Assembly: GCA_010092775.1 (NCBI GenBank)
Contig: JAADYZ010000032.1
Coordinates: 1-15,313, forward strand
Source of the DNA: Chloroflexota bacterium
GTDB taxonomy: Bacteria; Chloroflexota; Anaerolineae; Aggregatilineales; UBA3940
Direction of reading: 5' to 3'
DNA length: 15,313 bases
The notes under the pieces are model-generated. The model searched no databases. It saw only the letters and a program-made list of their open reading frames with translations, and was not told the DNA's origin. Of the stretch, positions 1-5,741 are shown in pieces (the stretch's first letter is position 1; each line of letters opens with the position of its first letter). The position numbers were made by a program, and so were the translations under genes.

Positions 1-944
1 CTAAAGACCTCCTCGCCGCGATAGTCTGTGATGATCGCCTGGCCGCATTCACCTGCTAATGCAGCATTCGCAGAGACAGTGTCTACCACGATGTCTGGGT
101 TATTGCGGGTACTGGTTACGCCAAGTTCTTCCAGGAAGCGCGAGTCGGTACGGAACAGCTTGTCTTCACCCACCAGATAGGTTTCGCCCGTCTCACCAAG
201 GCCAGTACGCTCCTGCGCAATCTCGTCCAAACGCGTAGTAGGAATTCTAGTGATGGCAATAGCTGTTATTTCACCGTCAGCGATAAAGGGAGTGGCGATG
301 AAGGCTGCGGAGTCATCAATCGGCGGGTAGTATTCGAAGTCTGTTAGGATGGTGACTTCTGTCTCTGACGCCTGGAGCATCTGACGGAACGCTGTGCCCA
401 AACCCGTATCCGCCAGGGGGCCATCCACCAGGTTGGTCCCAAACTCGGCACCTTTGTTGAAGCTGTAGACCACTGTACCGTCGGTTGTTACAATATAGAT
501 GTCTTCATATTCATATAGCTGAACAAAGGTGTTACCAATTCCAGCAATAAAGGCGTGCTCGACGCTGTAGGTACTGCCATCACCGGCATCAATCGTCTCT
601 GGGTTACTGTACAGTTCGACCATACGTGCAACACCGGTCTGATAGTCGCCATCACCCAGCTCCGTTAAAGCATCTGGTATCCGTGCGACAGAGCGGGCCT
701 GAGCGGGACGGCTGGCATAGAGCTCCATGTCGCGCCGGTGATCTTCGAACCAGTCTTCTAGAGAGTCTAACTTGATGGCCGCAGTCGATTGCAGAGCGGC
801 GAACTCAATGCTGCGAAGTGAATTCGCTGCCGTGATCGATTGAATGGCACTGATGATTGACAGCGGCAGCACGGCAATCAGAATCAACGCTACCAGGATT
901 TTGGTACGGAAGGGCCAGTCGTTGAAGCGGAAGAGATTACTCAT
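1..944 (-). CDS. Cache-domain methyl-accepting chemotaxis protein, N-terminal 314 residues (partial)
   Basis: The frame is open from an ATG at 944 to the left edge, so only the sensory half is visible. Residues 1-14 are cytoplasmic, about 15-37 form the first membrane helix, and the rest is an extracytoplasmic sensor. It carries two PAS-like modules of dCache type: a strand with IYIVTTDGTVVYS (149-161) and, near 248-261, the GLGETGETYLVG signature common in the second Cache module of MCPs. HAMP and signalling domains would follow beyond the edge. A good Shine-Dalgarno (AGGGGA) precedes the start, and the CheW gene ends 25 bases upstream, so the gene is in the same operon and probably the partner receptor, PilJ/PixJ-like by position. 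The MCP call rests on the Cache signature plus CheW next door; a Cache histidine kinase is the alternative. Confidence 0.8.
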   Translation of the reverse strand, partial: MSNLFRFNDWPFRTKILVALILIAVLPLSIISAIQSITAANSLRSIEFAALQSTAAIKLDSLEDWFEDHRRDMELYASRPAQARSVARIPDALTELGDGDYQTGVARMVELYSNPETIDAGDGSTYSVEHAFIAGIGNTFVQLYEYEDIYIVTTDGTVVYSFNKGAEFGTNLVDGPLADTGLGTAFRQMLQASETEVTILTDFEYYPPIDDSAAFIATPFIADGEITAIAITRIPTTRLDEIAQERTGLGETGETYLVGEDKLFRTDSRFLEELGVTSTRNNPDIVVDTVSANAALAGECGQAIITDYRGEEVF

Positions 945-969
945 GGTGTTCAGTCCCCTTTATTGGTCA

Positions 970-1569
970 TTAGCCAAACTGCTGCATCTTGTGCCCTAGC
1001 AGCAGTTGGCGCCCATCTAACAGTCGGACAAGGTCATTACGCCACTCGAAAACACCCCTGAGAAAGGGCACCAGGTCATCGTCGACCACGAAAAGCGGCG
1101 ACTGAAGCTGTTCGAGCGGAAAGGTATACGTGATTTCGACGCGGCGGACGAGCAGCCCGATCCGCTGATCATCGACTTGAGCCACCAAAACCGAAGAATT
1201 GTTCAGGTCACGGCGGGAGCCACTCAAGAAAGCATGAAGGTCTACCACTGACACAATGTCACCGTGCAGGTTGGTCACGCCGAGTAACCAGTCTGGCATC
1301 CCAGGGACTGGCGTGGTGGTCTGTTCCCGCAAGATTTCACCCACGCCGTCAATCGACAAGGCGTAGTGTTGGTCAGCCACCAGGAAGATGACCACTTGAA
1401 GATGCTCGGTTGCAATGCTGTCCTCAAGGTCTAAGGCCTGCACCTCACTTGCCTGCTGTGCGGTGATGAGTCGCGTGCTGATTTGCGCCAAAAATGCAGC
1501 AACATCTACCGACTCTGCTGAGGAGCTTTCGGCATTGACAGGCGGGGTAGATGGTTCGTTGGGTGGCAT
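970..1569 (-). CDS. CheW-domain coupling protein (PilI/CheW-like)
   Basis: This 199-residue protein has one CheW domain at about 56-195, preceded by a low-complexity Ser/Pro/Glu N-terminus of some 55 residues not usual in minimal CheW. The hallmark GVTNLHGDIVSVVDL (97-111) matches the CheW consensus around the NLRG turn; His replaces the usual Arg. CheW proteins link chemoreceptors to the kinase CheA at the inner membrane. The start is an ATG with AGGGGA eight bases upstream. It lies 10 bases after the PilH-like receiver and 25 bases before the receptor, so all three are probably cotranscribed. By position it would be the PilI/PixI-type adaptor of a Pil-Chp-like array. Domain call is sure; pathway assignment is inference. 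Confidence 0.92.
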   Translation of the reverse strand: MPPNEPSTPPVNAESSSAESVDVAAFLAQISTRLITAQQASEVQALDLEDSIATEHLQVVIFLVADQHYALSIDGVGEILREQTTTPVPGMPDWLLGVTNLHGDIVSVVDLHAFLSGSRRDLNNSSVLVAQVDDQRIGLLVRRVEITYTFPLEQLQSPLFVVDDDLVPFLRGVFEWRNDLVRLLDGRQLLLGHKMQQFG

Positions 1570-1579
1570 CGGTCGTCCC

Positions 1580-1939
1580 CTAGGTATGATCGCGGATCAC
1601 TTGCAGCAGGTCGACCGCGGCATAGGGCTTGGTGAGGTAGGCATCTGCCCCTTGTTCAATGCCCCAATCGCGGTCTTCTTCGCTGGTCTTGCTGGTGATC
1701 AGGATAATCGGGATGGCTTGGGTCTCTTCAGTCGATTTGAGTTTGCGACAGACTTGAAACCCATTGAGCTTGGGTAAGACCACATCAAGGAGGATGGCAT
1801 CAGGGCGTTGATCGCGAGCTACTTCAATGGCACTCTCGCCATCGCTCGCGGTGAGCGTCTGGTGTCCATCCTGTGACAGGATGTGGGTGGTCTTATACAA
1901 AACAGTCGGGCTGTCTTCGACTACAAGAATACGGGCCAT
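1580..1939 (-). CDS. Single-domain response regulator (CheY/PilH-like)
   Basis: A 119-residue stand-alone receiver with no output domain. Acidic pocket E8-D9, phospho-acceptor Asp52 (LLDVVLPKLNG), switch Thr82 and conserved Lys104 followed by Pro are all present, so it should be phosphorylatable. Single-domain receivers in this gene order act as PilH or CheY, either binding a motor or draining phosphate from a CheA-type kinase. The SD (GAGGTGA) sits five bases before the ATG, and its GAGG is the outer end of a 24-bp inverted repeat arm (1946-1969), so RNA folding could influence its translation. The gene is 47 bases downstream of the small-protein gene. Confidence 0.93.
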   Translation of the reverse strand: MARILVVEDSPTVLYKTTHILSQDGHQTLTASDGESAIEVARDQRPDAILLDVVLPKLNGFQVCRKLKSTEETQAIPIILITSKTSEEDRDWGIEQGADAYLTKPYAAVDLLQVIRDHT

Positions 1940-1945
1940 CGGTCA

Positions 1946-2191
1946 CCTCGTTCAATAAATGGCTCGGGCCGGGCGTGCAAAACGCTCTACTGATTCAAAA
2001 AGCGATCGATTCCTTGTTCTTTCCAGATCGCGAGGGTCTTCTCATCACGCGGGTCAATGGGTCGTCCCATCGCATCGACAGGCACGCTTGACTCTGACTG
2101 TAGTTTTTCCCAGTTCTTCTTGACACGTTCGTCCAGTGACATTGATCTAAGTCCTTTCAAATCCTATGCCCGAGCCATTTATTGAACGAGG
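1946..2191. repeat. Perfect 24-bp inverted repeat (1946-1969 and 2168-2191) bracketing a small gene
   Basis: The arm at 1946-1969 is the exact reverse complement of 2168-2191; pairing stops at both ends. The 198 bases between hold the whole 51-residue small gene with its SD. The right arm includes the last codons and stop of the M16 peptidase gene; the left arm abuts the SD of the PilH-like receiver. No matching target-site duplication flanks the arms (ggtca and acatt) and no recombinase is in the window. Inversion between the arms would flip only the small gene, leaving both neighbours' coding sequence intact. Alternatives are a MITE-like insertion, a long-range RNA stem, or an assembly artefact. 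Confidence 0.85.
1987..2142 (-). CDS. Small protein, 51 residues, copy 1 of an unrecognised paralogous family
   Basis: I do not recognise the family. The product starts MSLDERVKKNWEKLQ and continues with PVDAMGRPIDPRDEKT and GIDRF near the end. It aligns along nearly all its length with two 49-residue proteins encoded at 4919-5068 and 5241-5390. Shared by all three are VKxNWEKLQ, PVDAxGRPIDPxDxKT, a Trp four residues later, and GIDxF. The product is polar, with no signal peptide or membrane helix, so probably a small cytosolic protein or adaptor. An AAAGGA SD lies nine bases before the ATG. Its place between an M16 peptidase and a PilH-like receiver, on the same strand, suggests cotranscription with the chemosensory operon. 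The gene is bracketed by a perfect 24-bp inverted repeat, unlike the other copies. That it is a real gene is well supported by paralogy; function is unknown. Confidence 0.85.
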   Translation of the reverse strand: MSLDERVKKNWEKLQSESSVPVDAMGRPIDPRDEKTLAIWKEQGIDRFLNQ

Positions 2192-3531
2192 ACATTTGCC
2201 CCGTTGACAAGCAACTGTGGCGTAGCTAGGTCGCCGAAGTCGGCGAGCATACTGCTGATCTCGTGGAGAAGCTCTGCGTTCACCGGGCCAACTAGTACAG
2301 TTGTGGGCAGCCCGATTTCGCAGATCTGCTGGGCGACACCTTGCACCTCATCTGGCACAACCGATTGAATACCGGCTGAGATGTCTTTGCTGCTAACCAC
2401 GCGACCAAAGTAATTCTCTTGCAGAGCCAGCCGACTCATGCGTGTGTAGGTGCTGTCGCCCGAAACATAGTGCTGGCTTACCATTGACTGGACAACCCGA
2501 TGATGTTCATCCAGGTTGACCAGGGTTTCACTCAGATTCACCAACTCGATCAAGATATTGGCCAACACCGGGACCAGGGCTTGAGGCATCGTAGCCCCTT
2601 CAATGACCAGCGCCCCGGCTGTGCCATAGGCTTGATACTGGCTGCTGATCTGATAGACCAGGCCGCGCTCTTCACGCAGCTTGGTATAGAGGCGCGATGT
2701 TGGTCCACTCCCTATGACCGACGAAAAAACATGCCACTTGTAGCGATCGTCGTCCGTATAGGATGGCGCAGGCCAAGCCAGGGCAAAGTACACCTGCTGC
2801 ATATCAAAAGGCGTTGCGATGAGTTGGCCGGTCAGGGTATCTGGCGTGGATGGTTTACTAGGGAGGTCCCCCGGCTTCATCAACCGGAAGCTGTCCTCAA
2901 CCTGAGCCGCAAAGTCTTCCAGCTCAACCCGGCCAGCGGCTGCTACCACCACCTGATTGGAGAGATAGTGGGTCTGCATGAAGCGGCGCAGACTTGCCTG
3001 AGTGACTTTTTCAATCGACTCAGCGGTGCCGATTGTGGGATAGCCTATCGGGTGCGTTGGCCATAAACTCGTTTTGAGCAGATTGTTAACCGTTTCGATC
3101 GGGTTGTAGGCGGTGGCGAGTTCATTCAGAATAACGCCCCGCTGGCGGGCGATGCCTTCTTCTGGCAAGATGCTGTTGCACAGCATATCGCCCAGTACCT
3201 CGAGCGCAAAGGTCAGGTAGTCATCGAGTACAGTCGCATAGTAAACGGTGTAATCACGCGTCGTGAAGGCCCCAATCGCCCCGCCGCCAATCGTCATCAT
3301 CTCGGCAATCTGACGTGCGTCGCGTGATCCTGTACCTTGGAAAATCATATGTTCAAGAAAATGCGCATACCCTCGTTGATCGTCCGCCTCATCTTTCGAT
3401 CCGGCGTCGATCAGCACCCCAACACTGATTGACCGCATCCCAGGGATGACTTCACTGAGCACGCGGATGCCGTTGCGCAAGGTGGTCTTATCAATCAGGA
3501 TGGGATGTTCAGACATGATTAGTTGGCCCAT
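2179..3531 (-). CDS. M16-family zinc metallopeptidase (insulinase/mitochondrial processing peptidase-like)
   Basis: The protein is 450 residues, the size of a single bacterial M16B subunit (two M16 domain repeats). The inverted zinc motif HFLEH (His57, Glu60, His61) and the third ligand Glu137 in the NELA segment are intact, so the N-terminal domain should be catalytic; the C-terminal half (about 200-450) is the non-catalytic M16 repeat. No signal peptide is seen, suggesting a cytosolic or membrane-associated enzyme that degrades peptides or trims proteins. The ATG at 3531 overlaps the upstream receiver gene by 13 bases; an ATG at 3516, two bases past that stop, is equally plausible, and neither has a clear SD, so translational coupling is likely. 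The stop lies inside an arm of the inverted repeat. An M16 peptidase is unusual in a chemosensory operon and has no assigned role there. Confidence 0.92.
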   Translation of the reverse strand: MGQLIMSEHPILIDKTTLRNGIRVLSEVIPGMRSISVGVLIDAGSKDEADDQRGYAHFLEHMIFQGTGSRDARQIAEMMTIGGGAIGAFTTRDYTVYYATVLDDYLTFALEVLGDMLCNSILPEEGIARQRGVILNELATAYNPIETVNNLLKTSLWPTHPIGYPTIGTAESIEKVTQASLRRFMQTHYLSNQVVVAAAGRVELEDFAAQVEDSFRLMKPGDLPSKPSTPDTLTGQLIATPFDMQQVYFALAWPAPSYTDDDRYKWHVFSSVIGSGPTSRLYTKLREERGLVYQISSQYQAYGTAGALVIEGATMPQALVPVLANILIELVNLSETLVNLDEHHRVVQSMVSQHYVSGDSTYTRMSRLALQENYFGRVVSSKDISAGIQSVVPDEVQGVAQQICEIGLPTTVLVGPVNAELLHEISSMLADFGDLATPQLLVNGANVLVQ

Positions 3532-3908
3532 CGTGACGAATGCTGCGAAAGGTAGTAGTCCACCATCTGTAGAAGTGCGACGTCCTCAATCGGCTTGACC
3601 AGAAAATCGTTAGCCCCGGCCTGACGAGCCCGGTCCTGGTAATCCGATGAGCCTAAGGCAGAGAGCATCACGATCGGCATGTTGTCGAAGCGCCGATCTC
3701 CGCGGATCATGCCGCACAGCTCAATGCCGTCAATATTGGGAAGTCTAATGTCGAGCAGCAGTAAATCTGGCTGGAAACGTTGAATCATACTTAGAGCAGT
3801 CAAGCCGTCGCGGGCGGACTCAACCACGCAGCCATGCCCTGCAAGTAACCAAGCAACGGTGGATCCAATGGTTGGGCTATCGTCGATGACTAGTACTCGT
3901 GGTTCCAC
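3519..3908 (-). CDS. Single-domain response regulator (PilG/CheY-like), first gene of the chemosensory operon
   Basis: A 129-residue receiver with no output domain. Acidic pair D9-D10, phospho-acceptor Asp53 (LLLDIRLPNIDG), Ser83 and Lys105-Pro are present. The start is GTG, with AGGAG eight bases upstream, and the sequence begins directly with the first beta strand, which supports this start. It overlaps or nearly touches the M16 peptidase gene. In type IV pilus (PilG) and phototaxis (PixG) systems the first receiver is the output regulator and the second, PilH-like one a brake or phosphate sink; that reading here is by analogy of order only. I found no convincing promoter in the 180 bases before it. 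Confidence 0.9.
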   Translation of the reverse strand: MEPRVLVIDDSPTIGSTVAWLLAGHGCVVESARDGLTALSMIQRFQPDLLLLDIRLPNIDGIELCGMIRGDRRFDNMPIVMLSALGSSDYQDRARQAGANDFLVKPIEDVALLQMVDYYLSQHSSRWAN

Positions 3909-4044
3909 TGGTACACTCCTATTGTGCTACTGTGCTAGGCTCCCACCCCCCAGTGGATTTTTTAGGCCTATATCGCTGTTAAACCTTGGTATCATGGTAG
4001 GACAGCGCCAACATGCCCGAAATGGGGGAATACCCTACTGGCTA

Positions 4045-4073
4045 GTCAAAATGGCGCTTATTGGGGTTACAAT
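4045..4073 (+). promoter_or_regulatory. Candidate sigma-70-type promoter of the OmpR-type regulator
   Basis: A good -10 box TACAAT (4068-4073) lies 17 bases after a weak -35 GTCAAA (4045-4050). Transcription would start near 4080, giving a leader of only about 12-24 bases. The rest of the 183-base divergent space (3909-4091) holds an octamer repeat at 3923-3938 but no gene. Confidence 0.45.
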
Positions 4074-4091
4074 ACGATAACGCTCGCAAGA

Positions 4092-4799
4092 ATGGACACT
4101 TGTATGGCACAGATTCTTATCATTGATGACGATCCGGTAATTCGCTCCGTCGTCGAACATGTGCTTCAGCAGGACGGACACGATGTCAGAGCAGCATCCA
4201 ATGGCGAGCAGGGCATTCACCTGCTGAGGGAGACACCGACCGACCTGGTACTGCTGGACGTCGTTATGCCGCATCTCAATGGCCTGGAGGTGTGCCGACG
4301 CATTCGGTCAGACCCCTATCTGGCCGACATGCCCTGCATCTTTCTGACCTCTAAAGATCGACCCGATGATGTGGCTTCTGGCTTAGACACTGGAGCTGAC
4401 GACTATGTGAGCAAAGCAGCGCTGGCGGTTGAACTGCCTGCACGGGTGCGGGCGGTGCTGCGGCGCATGGGCCAAGATGCTTTGGGGAACAGCCGCAGCA
4501 GCTTTGTTGAGATGGGGCAGGTCAAGCTTCACCGCACCCAACCGCTCTTGCGTGTCGCGGGTGCAACGGTCCACCTCACCCCTATTGAACATCGCTTGCT
4601 ATACCGGCTCATCCAACAGCCCGGACAGCCGATCTCAACCGATCAATTATTGGAAGACGTTTGGGAGTACTATCCCGGCACGGGCGACCCGAAGACGGTT
4701 CGGGTGACGGTCACGCGGCTCCGCAACAAACTGCGCGATGAAATCGGCCTGGGCAGTCTGATCAAAACGGTGCGGGGGCGAGGATACATGCTGGCCTAA
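4092..4799 (+). CDS. OmpR/PhoB-family response regulator (receiver plus winged helix)
   Basis: A DNA-binding response regulator of 235 residues from the ATG at 4092; a second ATG at 4104 begins MAQILIIDDDP, the usual family start, and is more likely (231 residues, numbering below). The receiver spans 1-120 with D8-D10, phospho-acceptor Asp52 and Thr82. The conserved Lys104 is followed by Ala where nearly all receivers have Pro. Residues about 135-231 form a winged helix-turn-helix with the recognition-helix segment KTVRVTVTRLRNKL and the closing hairpin TVRGRGYML. Such proteins bind tandem direct repeats about 10-11 bp apart. The two genes immediately downstream each have a triple TGTA repeat with exactly that spacing, making this protein the obvious candidate regulator. 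No partner kinase is adjacent; the nearest is at 5804. Confidence 0.93.
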   Translation: MDTCMAQILIIDDDPVIRSVVEHVLQQDGHDVRAASNGEQGIHLLRETPTDLVLLDVVMPHLNGLEVCRRIRSDPYLADMPCIFLTSKDRPDDVASGLDTGADDYVSKAALAVELPARVRAVLRRMGQDALGNSRSSFVEMGQVKLHRTQPLLRVAGATVHLTPIEHRLLYRLIQQPGQPISTDQLLEDVWEYYPGTGDPKTVRVTVTRLRNKLRDEIGLGSLIKTVRGRGYMLA

Positions 4800-4815
4800 G
4801 CGGTTTGTTATGCGC

Positions 4816-4870
4816 TGTAATCCCTATGTAGCTCACTGTAGCCTGTGTGCTCGTCTCATTGTGTTACTGT
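4816..4870 (+). promoter_or_regulatory. Triple TGTA-type operator and promoter of small-protein copy 2
   Basis: Three direct repeats begin at 4816 (TGTAATC), 4827 (TGTAGCT) and 4837 (TGTAGCC), spaced 11 and 10 bp. A -10 box TACTGT (4865-4870) starts 21 bases after the last repeat, so the third repeat would overlap the -35 position, and no good -35 hexamer is present there. This matches the geometry of PhoB/OmpR-activated promoters. The same arrangement with identical spacing precedes copy 3. Leader length to the ATG at 4919 is about 40 bases. Confidence 0.65.
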
Positions 4871-4918
4871 GGTGTCAAGAGTGAATAAAGCACATGAGGA
4901 ATTCAGAGAGGTAAGCAA

Positions 4919-5068
4919 ATGGATCCGAAAGTCAAGCAAAACTGGGAAAAGCTTCAATCAAAGTACGACTATCCCGTAGACGCACTTGGTCGCCCCATCG
5001 ACCCGAAGGACTCCAAGACCTACGCGGTATGGCAGCAAGAAGGCATCGACCAGTTCGTCAAGAAATAG
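4919..5068 (+). CDS. Small protein, 49 residues, copy 2 of an unrecognised paralogous family
   Basis: The product begins MDPKVKQNWEKLQ, has PVDALGRPIDPKDSKT in the middle and ends near GIDQFVKK. It is identical to copy 3 at 38 of 49 positions, and many codons for conserved residues differ only at the third base (for example CCC/CCG, GTA/GTT, CTT/CTC, ATC/ATT, GAC/GAT), which is strong evidence of selection on the protein. Two-thirds of the residues are charged or polar, with two invariant Trp; no signal peptide, Cys motif or membrane helix is visible. GAGAGG lies seven bases before the ATG. The gene lies 119 bases downstream of the OmpR-type regulator, behind the triple-repeat operator, and is followed by its own terminator. 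Function unknown; a small adaptor, regulator or stress-induced protein would fit. Confidence 0.88.
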   Translation: MDPKVKQNWEKLQSKYDYPVDALGRPIDPKDSKTYAVWQQEGIDQFVKK

Positions 5069-5094
5069 CCCGTCGTGCAAAGGGCTCTACTGCC

Positions 5095-5129
5095 AAGAAG
5101 CCATCTCATGGAAGATGGCTTCTTACGTT
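5095..5129 (+). terminator. Intrinsic terminator after small-protein copy 2
   Basis: A perfect 12-bp stem (5095-5106 with 5113-5124), closing a six-base loop, is followed by acgtttt. It separates copy 2 from copy 3, so the two tandem genes are independent transcription units. Confidence 0.85.
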
Positions 5130-5148
5130 TTGAGCGGTATAACAGGCC

Positions 5149-5203
5149 TGTACAGTGGCTGTAGCCTTTTGTAGCCTTGATCCATCAGTGGCCGTGATAG
5201 AGT
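5149..5203 (+). promoter_or_regulatory. Triple TGTA-type operator and promoter of small-protein copy 3
   Basis: Direct repeats begin at 5149 (TGTACAG), 5160 (TGTAGCC) and 5170 (TGTAGCC), spaced 11 and 10 bp as before copy 2. The -10 box TAGAGT (5198-5203) again starts exactly 21 bases after the last repeat. The sequence between these elements is largely different from that of copy 2, so the repeats and spacing look selected rather than merely duplicated. Leader length to the ATG at 5241 is about 30 bases. Confidence 0.65.
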
Positions 5204-5240
5204 GCAAACATATCATTCACCGTAGCTAGAGGCAAAGAAC

Positions 5241-5390
5241 ATGGACTCCAAAGTCAAAGAAAACTGGGAAAAACTGCAAGCCCAATATGACTATCCGGTT
5301 GACGCCCTCGGTCGCCCGATTGATCCGAAGGACTCCAAGACGCTCAAAGTCTGGCAGGACGAAGGCATTGACCGGTTCATGCAACGATAG
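5241..5390 (+). CDS. Small protein, 49 residues, copy 3 of an unrecognised paralogous family
   Basis: The product begins MDSKVKENWEKLQ, contains the same PVDALGRPIDPKDSKT core as copy 2 and ends GIDRFMQR. Differences from copy 2 cluster at residues 3, 7, 14-15, 35-36, 40 and the C-terminus; residues 16-34 are identical. An AGAGG SD lies eight bases before the ATG. It is the second of a tandem pair 322 bp apart (ATG to ATG), each with its own operator, promoter and terminator. No membrane, export or metal-binding feature is evident. I know no described family with this core; function unknown. Confidence 0.88.
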   Translation: MDSKVKENWEKLQAQYDYPVDALGRPIDPKDSKTLKVWQDEGIDRFMQR

Positions 5391-5425
5391 GGTCTCCTTG
5401 CACGATTGAACCTCATACGGCAGCC

Positions 5426-5453
5426 GCACCTCCTTCGGAGGTGCCGTTGTTTT
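5426..5453 (+). terminator. Intrinsic terminator after small-protein copy 3
   Basis: GCACCTCC (5426-5433) pairs with GGAGGTGC (5437-5444) around a tight loop and is followed by the T-rich stretch 5447-5453. It lies 35 bases after the stop codon. Confidence 0.8.
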
Positions 5454-5595
5454 CTGAGCTATATCCGACTATTAAGAGTGGCCTTGTGCCAGTCTGTGTG
5501 TTTGTGTGAGGTATGAAGCGGCCTTGTTGATGCACCTCGAGTAGAGATGAACAGGTTGAAAGCCTGACAGACCACCACCACAGAAAAGAGAAGGA
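5454..5595. other. Intergenic stretch without a recognisable gene
   Basis: Between the copy 3 terminator and the 3' end of selC I see no coding frame with family similarity, no further copy of the small gene and no TGTAGC repeats. On the selC strand a pyrimidine-rich run follows the tRNA, without a strong hairpin. Confidence 0.5.
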
Positions 5596-5597
5596 GG

Positions 5598-5691
5598 CGG
5601 GGATGCATGAGAGTCGAACTCACCGGGGCTTGCTCCGCAACCCCCCAACGGTTTTGAAGACCGCGCAGCCCACCGGGGCCAATCCATCCCC
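5598..5691 (-). tRNA. selC: Selenocysteine tRNA, anticodon UCA
   Basis: On the minus strand the RNA starts GGGGATGG and ends GCATCCCC plus discriminator G. It has the hallmarks of bacterial tRNA-Sec: a long acceptor arm, a six-pair D stem (TGGCCC with GGGCTG around CGGT), anticodon loop CTTCAAA (anticodon TCA) on a five-pair stem, a very long variable arm (TTGC/GCAA stem extended by GGGG/CCCC), and a T arm with loop TTCGACT. Body length is 94 bases. The CCA end is not encoded (CC followed by T). The eighth acceptor pair is G opposite G, so only seven of the usual eight acceptor pairs form. It implies SelA, SelB and SelD elsewhere in the genome and UGA-containing selenoprotein genes; none is visible here. 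Confidence 0.93.
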
Positions 5692-5701
5692 GTAAGTGCC
5701 C

Positions 5702-5730
5702 ATACTAGCCTGTGGGGCGTCCGGCGTCAA
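5702..5730 (-). promoter_or_regulatory. Promoter of selC
   Basis: On the minus strand TTGACG (5725-5730) and TAGTAT (5702-5707) are separated by exactly 17 bases, a near-consensus sigma-70-type promoter. The start would fall near 5695, only a few bases before the tRNA 5' end at 5691. Confidence 0.75.
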
Positions 5731-5741
5731 ATAGCGTGGGC

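Noticed and set aside
1873..2091. Plus-strand open frame over the small gene and the PilH-like receiver start
   Set aside because: It runs antisense to two supported genes, has no SD or family resemblance, and the minus-strand frame has two paralogues.
3923..3938. Octamer direct repeat TGTGCTAC/TGTGCTAG before the chemosensory operon
   Set aside because: Only two units, not at a clear promoter, and without the spacing of the TGTAGC operators; probably chance.
5073..5092. Sequence after copy 2 resembling, in opposite orientation, the 3' flank of copy 1 (1973-1992), and TTGCACG after copy 3
   Set aside because: 17 of 20 matches are expected by chance several times in a window of this size, and the orientation is not consistent among copies.
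4986..5174. Plus-strand frame overlapping copy 2 and its terminator
   Set aside because: It is out of frame with the conserved small protein and crosses a clear terminator hairpin.
5598..5691. selC as an integration site of a mobile island
   Set aside because: tRNA genes are common attachment sites, but no integrase, no duplicated tRNA 3' end and no base-composition shift were seen.
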